Origin: Paraspadella gotoi
Lineage: Eukaryota; Chaetognatha
Direction of reading: 5' to 3'
Assembly: GCA_051294375.1 (NCBI GenBank)
Contig: CM119264.1
Span: forward strand, 26,846,755 to 26,910,754
Length of the DNA stretch: 64,000 nt
Made by a program: the position numbers and the translations under genes. The stretch's first letter is position 1. The number at the start of each line of letters is the position of its first letter. The notes below the pieces were generated by a model that did no database searches, was not told where the DNA came from, and saw only the letters and a program-made list of their open reading frames with translations. This document shows, one piece after another, positions 61,501-64,000 of the stretch.

Positions 61501-62684
61501 CAAAGAAACTATTATAAAAACGGCATCAACTCTTTTTCCCCGTCATAGCGACGGGATCTCCCGCCTCCCAGAGTCCAAGCGCCGCTCGTCTGAGATCGAG
61601 AAATCCTCAGCACGTGGATTCTATCAGGAGTAGCTATTACGAATTCTCGGCTCGTCCTCAAACCCCCGTACCTCCCCAGCAGTCTCCTGCCAGAGAACAT
61701 GACCCAGGAAACTCTTTGAACTCTTCCTTCGAGTCCTCTGCCTCCTCTCTTTCCCTCGTCGATAATTCTTTTCCCTCTCCGTTCGGTCGATTAGGTGAGA
61801 GGGTTTTTCTCTCCCAACGAAGACTTAGTTGTGGTCGAGTGAACGACGGGTCCGGGTCTGAAGAGTCTGAAGTGAATTGTCAAGCGACCTAGGCAAAAAA
61901 AAACTCGTATCGCCCAACATTCCGCGCGTCTGTTGTCTTTTTATTTGAGTTTGACCACTGAAAATAAAAATCGTCTAATATCCATTATGATTCTTTTGTT
62001 TGTTAAATATACAATTTGTTCCAATTTTGACTACCAGGAAACCCATTTAGATTATTAAATATTTAATTAAAGGCGTTTTTTATTTTCAAATAGTCTGTAT
62101 TTATCATCTTACTTTTTTTAGCCTTGTAGCTTTTTGATTTAATAGCTTTATTTCTTGTATCACTTTATTTTGGCTGATTCTAACCACGTCTATCTCCACA
62201 CTTTGTTTTTGCACTCTTTCCCCAATCGGTCCACTCACAGGGAGTCCCGCGGCTCCCGGCTCGCCCCGAAACCGCGCACATCAGTGGCAGTCAACATCCT
62301 CGGTGCAAAACTGGTCCGTGTCTCAAGTCACGTCGTGGATCACCTGCTTGGAGATGGAGCAGTACGTGCCAGAGTTGGTCGCCAAGTCCGTCGACGGCGC
62401 CGCTCTGCTGCAACTCGATTCCAACAAAATGAAGGTGCCAGTTTAATACTACTACAATAGCTTTGTCTGCAACTTTTCACTTTCACCTAACTCCATTACC
62501 CACTTAATTCTCTTTCCAGCATCTCGGCATAAACAGCACCGACCGAACGATTCTGAAGAAAAAGATCAAGGACCTCAAGGTGACGGCGGAGAGAGAGAAG
62601 AAGGCGGCGGAGAAGGAGCGAAAAGAAGCGGAGAAACGCGCCAAGAAGGAAGGCGCTTCCTCCAAACGGAAGTTCTTTGCCTGA
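31861..62684 (+). CDS. PPP1R9A: Neurabin/spinophilin-type PP1-targeting scaffold (about 30 exons)
   Basis: Scaffold that tethers protein phosphatase 1 to F-actin and cell-cortex or synaptic complexes. Exons: 31861-31966, 32957-33135, 33830-34111, 34196-34361, 34522-34750, 35094-35237, 35304-35622, [one exon inverted at about 38552-37950], 44402-44555, 49189-49386, 49471-49673, 49748-49884, 49998-50136, 50212-50437, 50527-50674, [optional 51197-51700 and 51892-52794], 53751-53915, 54037-54192, 54351-54568, 54642-54826, 55557-55726, 56224-56396, 56939-57069, 57554-58528, 58759-58861, 59008-59155, 59457-59687, 59853-59954, 60493-61389, 61549-61794, 62241-62434, 62520-62684. Phases match at all joins except 54826/55557 and around the inverted exon. 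Start: first in-frame ATG, context GGGATGG, after an in-frame stop at 31765. Without the optional exons the product is about 2,500 aa, more than twice human neurabin-1; fly Spinophilin is also long, from memory. The symbol names the vertebrate family (PPP1R9A/B); which paralogue is not decidable. Confidence 0.94.
34428..34491. repeat. (CT)n microsatellite in neurabin intron
   Basis: CT run that serves as the polypyrimidine stretch about 30 bp before the acceptor of the exon at 34522. Confidence 0.95.
35659..35683. other. 25-N assembly gap at the outer end of the left inverted arm
   Basis: Fixed 25-N run. Sequence homologous to the right arm starts immediately after it, so the arm junction coincides with a scaffold join. 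Confidence 0.95.
35684..37821. repeat. Left arm of a 2.1 kb inverted repeat
   Basis: Reverse complement of 43149-45319. Outer ends: TGATCCATTAGTATTAAAAG here against CTTTTAATACTAATGGATCA near 45283. Inner ends: CCACTAATTTTAGTATTGTA here against TACAATACTAAAATTAGTGG at 43152. The arms differ by many single-base indels. It includes at about 36433-36588 an antisense copy of the neurabin exon that is intact at 44402-44555; this copy has at least four indels and no open frame across its length. Confidence 0.95.
36433..36588 (-). pseudogene. Antisense, frameshifted copy of a neurabin exon
   Basis: Copy of 44402-44555 in the left inverted arm. Against the right-arm copy it has one-base insertions near 36492 and 36512, a lost G near 36535, and changes near 36560-36585. 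It lies on the strand opposite to the gene, so it cannot be spliced into the neurabin mRNA. Read as a relic or as uncorrected sequence. Confidence 0.85.
37950..38552 (-). CDS. Neurabin exon on the wrong strand, with frameshifts
   Basis: Minus-strand block with acceptor CTGTCTCAG|GTCACC at 38552 and a phase-0 start reading [20 protein letters not shown], which continues directly from the exon ending SEDK at 35622. Protein-like Ser/Pro-rich segments continue in alternating frames, including [40 protein letters not shown] and [20 protein letters not shown], so at least two or three compensating indels are present. A donor at 37980 (ACGG|GTCTCT) would end in phase 1 and fit the phase-1 acceptor at 44402; one at 37952 (AAC|GTAGAG) is an alternative. 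It is the missing exon between 35622 and 44402, now inverted between the repeat arms. Confidence 0.8.
38632..38893. repeat. Third, partial copy of the arm sequence
   Basis: About 260 bp matching 43672-43935 (right arm) directly and 37026-37290 (left arm) inversely, including GGTCAATTTAAGTCGCCAGT and CCCACCCTGTACATTAGGG. On the neurabin strand sense it lies just upstream of the inverted exon. It may be a small transposon shared by all three places. Confidence 0.9.
39160..40700 (+). mobile_element. Decayed non-LTR retrotransposon fragment (reverse transcriptase, C2H2-like tail)
   Basis: Frameshifted but recognisable in order: an RT segment with LRKAY and [12 protein letters not shown] (39190-39290); a palm-motif region with [17 protein letters not shown], where F-A-D-D is expected (39585-39640); REIKKLQ...DKAYRY (39925-39975); IGHVMRM (40105-40130); LREAGID...WRKL...DRRIW (40237-40310); and a Cys/His tail with SCTK, NLMNH and VCGG (40505-40580). 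This is the usual C-terminal arrangement of a family of invertebrate non-LTR elements. No intact frame, no visible endonuclease, and therefore inactive as assembled. Confidence 0.85.
41250..43135 (-). mobile_element. Decayed Penelope-like retroelement (RT plus GIY-YIG-type end)
   Basis: Minus strand, broken by several frameshifts. In order: N-terminal AIMVHPADREEL and [10 protein letters not shown]-type segments (42990-42510); the Penelope RT signature KVHKPDL followed by [12 protein letters not shown] (42770-42670); the catalytic region with [12 protein letters not shown] (42280-42230); the downstream conserved [15 protein letters not shown] (42035-41990); and [13 protein letters not shown] (41935-41897). 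Beyond it, [10 protein letters not shown] (about 41420-41390) resembles part of a GIY-YIG endonuclease. The known family is a telomerase-related RT with a GIY-YIG nuclease. The copy is not intact and lies in the spacer of the inverted repeat. Confidence 0.88.
44156..44180. other. 25-N assembly gap in the right inverted arm
   Basis: Fixed 25-N run in the right arm. The bases corresponding to it in the left arm are short and AT-rich (about 36800), so little real sequence is missing. Confidence 0.95.
44402..44555 (+). CDS. Neurabin exon ([14 protein letters not shown] segment), intact copy
   Basis: Phase-1 start, phase-2 end, reading [20 protein letters not shown] and ending [14 protein letters not shown]. 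Joined to the next exon at 49189 it gives [15 protein letters not shown], an arrangement typical of the acidic segment preceding the PP1-docking region in neurabins. The intron after it is 4.6 kb and contains the F-box gene. Confidence 0.88.
45692..49041 (+). CDS. F-box/leucine-rich-repeat protein, 6 exons, nested in a neurabin intron
   Basis: Exons 45692-46399, 46463-46539, 46612-47359, 47427-47829, 47892-48215 and 48668-49041 join in phase to 2,634 nt (877 aa). Residues 1-230 are acidic, Ser/Glu/Asp-rich and disordered. At about 232-280 there is an F-box: LPDE, then [20 protein letters not shown] across the first splice, SRK, and [15 protein letters not shown] across the second, matching the LP..L..I...L......V...W..L pattern. 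The rest is irregular leucine-rich repeats such as [34 protein letters not shown] and LRRLRLRP. F-box proteins recruit substrates to SCF (Skp1-Cullin1) ubiquitin ligases through the LRRs; the substrate is unknown. Start: AAAATGG context. The last exon is markedly GC-richer than the others. Same strand as its host intron. I do not recognise a named orthologue. Confidence 0.82.
48326..48446. repeat. Hairpin element in the last F-box intron
   Basis: Left arm GAAAGCAGATTCGAATTCC... (48326-48366) and right arm ...GGAATTTGAATCTGCTTTC (48404-48446) form a 40 bp imperfect palindrome with a 35 bp loop. The arm sequence (AACTTTTNNTGAGGAAT and GAATCTG) also occurs at 37000-37035 and 43935-43970, marking a small dispersed family. 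Confidence 0.8.
49189..50674 (+). CDS. Neurabin central block: acidic region, PP1-docking motif and PDZ domain
   Basis: Six exons. 49189-49673 encode Asp/Glu-rich sequence. The exon at 49748 ends [10 protein letters not shown], where KLQF occupies the place of the RVxF-type PP1-docking motif; the next exon continues [20 protein letters not shown] and [16 protein letters not shown], almost as in vertebrate neurabins. The exon 50212-50437 and the start of 50527 give the PDZ domain: [20 protein letters not shown] (carboxylate-binding loop G-L-S-I-I), [29 protein letters not shown], and the end KFLIGREK. A helix rich in Gln/Ala/Arg follows and ends [11 protein letters not shown] ligands in the family include p70S6K and other C-termini. 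Confidence 0.95.
51197..52794 (+). CDS. Neurabin optional exons encoding a Ser/Pro-rich tail with a stop codon
   Basis: Exon 51197-51700 (phase 0 both sides, [17 protein letters not shown] at its start, acidic/Ser-rich) and exon 51892-52794. The second contains [20 protein letters not shown] and [14 protein letters not shown] proline blocks and continues to RLLCRDF and TGA at 52792-52794. The exon before (ending MDENE, 50674) and the exon after ([10 protein letters not shown], 53751) are also in phase 0, so the pair can be skipped without a frame change. If included as read, translation stops before the coiled coil. A weak internal donor, GGCGAG|GTCGGG at 52752/52753, would instead rejoin 53751 in frame. 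Confidence 0.75.
52795..53750. other. Intron after the optional exons, with an exon-like minus-strand block
   Basis: About 0.95 kb. On the minus strand 53073-52902 is open and reads [20 protein letters not shown], then [20 protein letters not shown] and ends IGTE, followed by a strong donor-like GAG|GTAAGA. Upstream a stop limits it near 53077, with an AG close by. The plus strand is open too but looks less protein-like. Unassigned. Confidence 0.35.
53751..54826 (+). CDS. Neurabin coiled-coil block
   Basis: Four exons. The first is acidic ([20 protein letters not shown]). The second reads [12 protein letters not shown], the counterpart of the conserved VEVFELPE segment in neurabins, then [13 protein letters not shown]. 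The third and fourth form the long coiled coil with [20 protein letters not shown] and [20 protein letters not shown], closely matching the family's ETQSQYQALEKKYxKAKKLIK stretch. The region mediates dimerisation in known neurabins. Splice phases 0/0/2/1 are consistent inside the block. Confidence 0.94.
55012..55250 (+). repeat. Dispersed SINE-like repeat, copy 2
   Basis: Second copy of 24160-24372, in the intron between neurabin exons 54642-54826 and 55557-55726. CCGGGGTTCTAGCCCGG forms a tRNA-like 5-bp stem with a 7-nt loop, supporting a tRNA-derived head. Confidence 0.75.
55480..55548. repeat. (CT)n microsatellite at a neurabin acceptor
   Basis: CT run with one TG interruption ending at TTTCGAAAAG, directly upstream of the exon at 55557. 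It supplies the polypyrimidine tract of that acceptor. Confidence 0.95.
55557..61794 (+). CDS. Neurabin C-terminal disordered block (Ser/Pro-rich exons)
   Basis: Ten exons. Acidic and Ser-rich at first ([20 protein letters not shown]), then [20 protein letters not shown], followed by long Pro/Ser/Ala-rich exons at 57554-58528 and 60493-61389 with repeated proline motifs such as [18 protein letters not shown] and [13 protein letters not shown], plausible SH3/EVH1 ligands. All ten join in phase. The exon 59853-59954 is short (34 codons, phase 1 to 1) and rich in Asp/His/Asn, so it may be alternative. The donor after 61389 (CGAG|GTCAGA) is weak. No folded domain is visible. Confidence 0.85.
62241..62684 (+). 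CDS. Neurabin SAM domain and basic C-terminus
   Basis: Two exons joined in phase 0. SAM domain: [60 protein letters not shown], matching W...QV..WL..L.LEQY...F....I.G..LLQL...KLK.LG in neurabins. It is followed by a charged helix of Glu/Lys and the end SSKRKFFA before TGA at 62682-62684. A SAM domain is present in neurabin-1 but absent from mammalian spinophilin, so domain architecture resembles neurabin-1. Confidence 0.95.
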
Positions 62685-63385
62685 GTCTCTATTTTTTCTT
62701 TAAAAAAAAAAAATCACCCTTTTCTTTTCTTCACCGATCATCGTCAACGGCTAGGGCGGCGTGGACGGATCATGCCCGTATCTATTATAAAAAAAATAAA
62801 TCTTCCTTTTTGCCTTTTTTTATTTTGATTAAAATTTTATATTTTTATTACTATTATTATCATCATTTGTTTAATTTCGCAGCCTTCGTTTTCTAGTCTG
62901 AATAAGCATTTTAATATAACGTGTTGGTTGAGACCAGTCTTTTTTAACGTTTTCGAATTTTGAATGTTTTTTCATTCACAATATGGTTATTTATTCCAAA
63001 CCATGTTAATATTTTATTTCTTCTCATACATCTAATGTATTCTTTACTAAATATTAGTATCAAGCAATAAAATATGCTGATAAGGAGCCCTTGAGGAGCC
63101 CAATAGAATTTTTTTTGTATTATTTTAAATTTTTGTTTGTTGTAACGTCCACTATTAGCGCATATGTTGTAAATGTTTGTATGGCATCTCATGATCAATT
63201 AAATTTGTTAACAGTTTTTTCGTAGCCTAAAATTATTAAGTTCGTAGCTTATGTAAAATGATGACATTTGAATTTTAGCTAGATTTCCTATGAATGACTC
63301 AGTTTTTTGAAAAACTCTGTTATGGACCAGCTGTTCAAAGTGCTCCCTATCATTGGAATTGTCCTTTTACATGTTAATCATATGA
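62685..63385. other. Neurabin 3' UTR and intergenic sequence
   Basis: T-rich and AT-rich. AATAAA at 62795-62800, 111 bp after the stop, is a plausible poly(A) signal; further AATAAA motifs follow near 63065. No other feature seen. Confidence 0.6.
62795..62800 (+). terminator. Candidate poly(A) signal of neurabin
   Basis: Canonical AATAAA about 110 bp downstream of the stop codon, followed by T-rich sequence. Confidence 0.55.
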
Positions 63386-63392
63386 TATAAAA
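63386..63392 (+). promoter_or_regulatory. Possible TATA box
   Basis: TATAAAA 66 bp upstream of the ATG at 63458, in otherwise AT-rich sequence, so weak on its own. Confidence 0.25.
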
Positions 63393-63457
63393 TAGGCGGG
63401 AGTTGGCATTTGTTTGAACGTTACCGCCAACTGGAGGGTTCAGTCAGTCTCCTGAAA

Positions 63458-63548
63458 ATGTCAATGGCGTCGAAGTCAGATCTTGGAAGCCAGACATCCA
63501 ACCGCGAAGCCAGGAACGCATCCAATCAACGTTCTCCTCTGAAATCAC
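63458..63548 (+). CDS. Possible first exon of a downstream gene
   Basis: ATG in context GAAAATGT, reading MSMASKSDLGSQTSNREARN and on to SPLKS, then TCAC|GTGAGA, a good donor in phase 1. Composition (Ser/Asn/Arg, no stop) is compatible with a disordered N-terminus. No domain, and no second exon can be identified before the window ends. Confidence 0.3.
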
Positions 63549-64000
63549 GTGAGAAAATAAGCCAATCCCTGAGAAGTTCAGTTCAAAAGATCATTTTCTT
63601 TGTCCGTTACAGTCCAACGTATTTTCGGAATATTTTGAAACAGATTTGAATTTTTTTTCCCCAAAAATAAAAATAATGTCGAAACTACCTGCTCGCCTTC
63701 GGGAAACTAATAATTATGCGTCGATATTGAAATTTTGGGCGTTTTAAAGTAAAATATTTTACATTTTATTATTGAAAGTTTAAAATTTTTAGGCGTATTT
63801 TTTTTTTAATTAGATTTTATACTCTAAATCTTTAATCACACTGTATTATTTATAATCCTGCAGTTACAAGTTTTTTTAAATTAAAGCCCTAATCTTTTAC
63901 TGAAATTTCAAGTAAGTTTAAAAATTAACATCAAACAATCGCATAAGAGAAAAATGCTCTAATGGTAATATTTTATAACTTTGTCGCCTGATGTGTTGTG
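63549..64000. other. AT-rich sequence at the window end
   Basis: No feature seen; short T and A runs only. If the exon at 63458 is real this is its first intron. Confidence 0.5.

Overview
This is a 64 kb piece of an invertebrate nuclear genome, most likely an arthropod; I cannot name the species. It has many short introns with canonical GT-AG ends, abundant (GA)n/(CT)n microsatellites, Penelope-type and non-LTR retroelements, and scaffold gaps: larger N runs in the first 14 kb, plus four gaps of exactly 25 N. No bacterial, plasmid or phage feature and no CRISPR array is visible. Three protein-coding genes can be reconstructed exon by exon.

Region by region. (1) 1-17,035: gene-poor, low-complexity sequence with N gaps, duplicated segments carrying many small indels, a 1.4 kb A-rich tract, a degenerate minisatellite and long polypyrimidine tracts. 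(2) 17,036-26,241, minus strand: a complete 25-exon IQUB gene (IQ motif and ubiquitin-like domain protein, linked to the ciliary/flagellar axoneme). The exons sum to 3,489 nt (1,162 codons plus stop) with every splice phase matching. It carries five IQ motifs, four of them upstream of the ubiquitin-like domain. (3) 26,242-31,860: intergenic space between two divergently transcribed genes. (4) 31,861-62,684, plus strand: a very large neurabin/spinophilin gene (PP1-targeting, actin-binding scaffold) with N-terminal actin-binding-type exons, PP1-docking motif, PDZ domain, coiled coil, long Pro/Ser-rich region and a C-terminal SAM domain. (5) 45,692-49,041: a six-exon F-box/leucine-rich-repeat gene (877 aa) nested on the same strand in a neurabin intron. 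(6) 62,685-64,000: 3' flank and a possible first exon of another gene.

The main structural anomaly is at 35.7-45.3 kb. Two inverted arms of about 2.1 kb (35,684-37,821 and 43,149-45,319) flank a 5.3 kb spacer. The right arm holds an intact neurabin exon in sense; the left arm holds an indel-damaged copy in antisense. The spacer holds another neurabin exon on the wrong strand, plus a decayed non-LTR retroelement (+) and a decayed Penelope-like element (-). Flipping the spacer would restore colinear neurabin exons 6-7-8, so this is either an inversion mediated by the repeats or a local mis-assembly; the 25-N gaps at both ends and the indels favour the latter.

Functionally the three genes do not form an obvious pathway: IQUB is axonemal and calmodulin-related, neurabin is a cortical/synaptic PP1 and actin scaffold, and the F-box/LRR protein is a predicted SCF ubiquitin-ligase substrate adaptor. 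The observations most worth checking are the inverted exon, the expanded IQ array and microexon linker of IQUB, and a proline-rich neurabin cassette that ends in a stop codon and predicts an isoform lacking the coiled coil and SAM domain.
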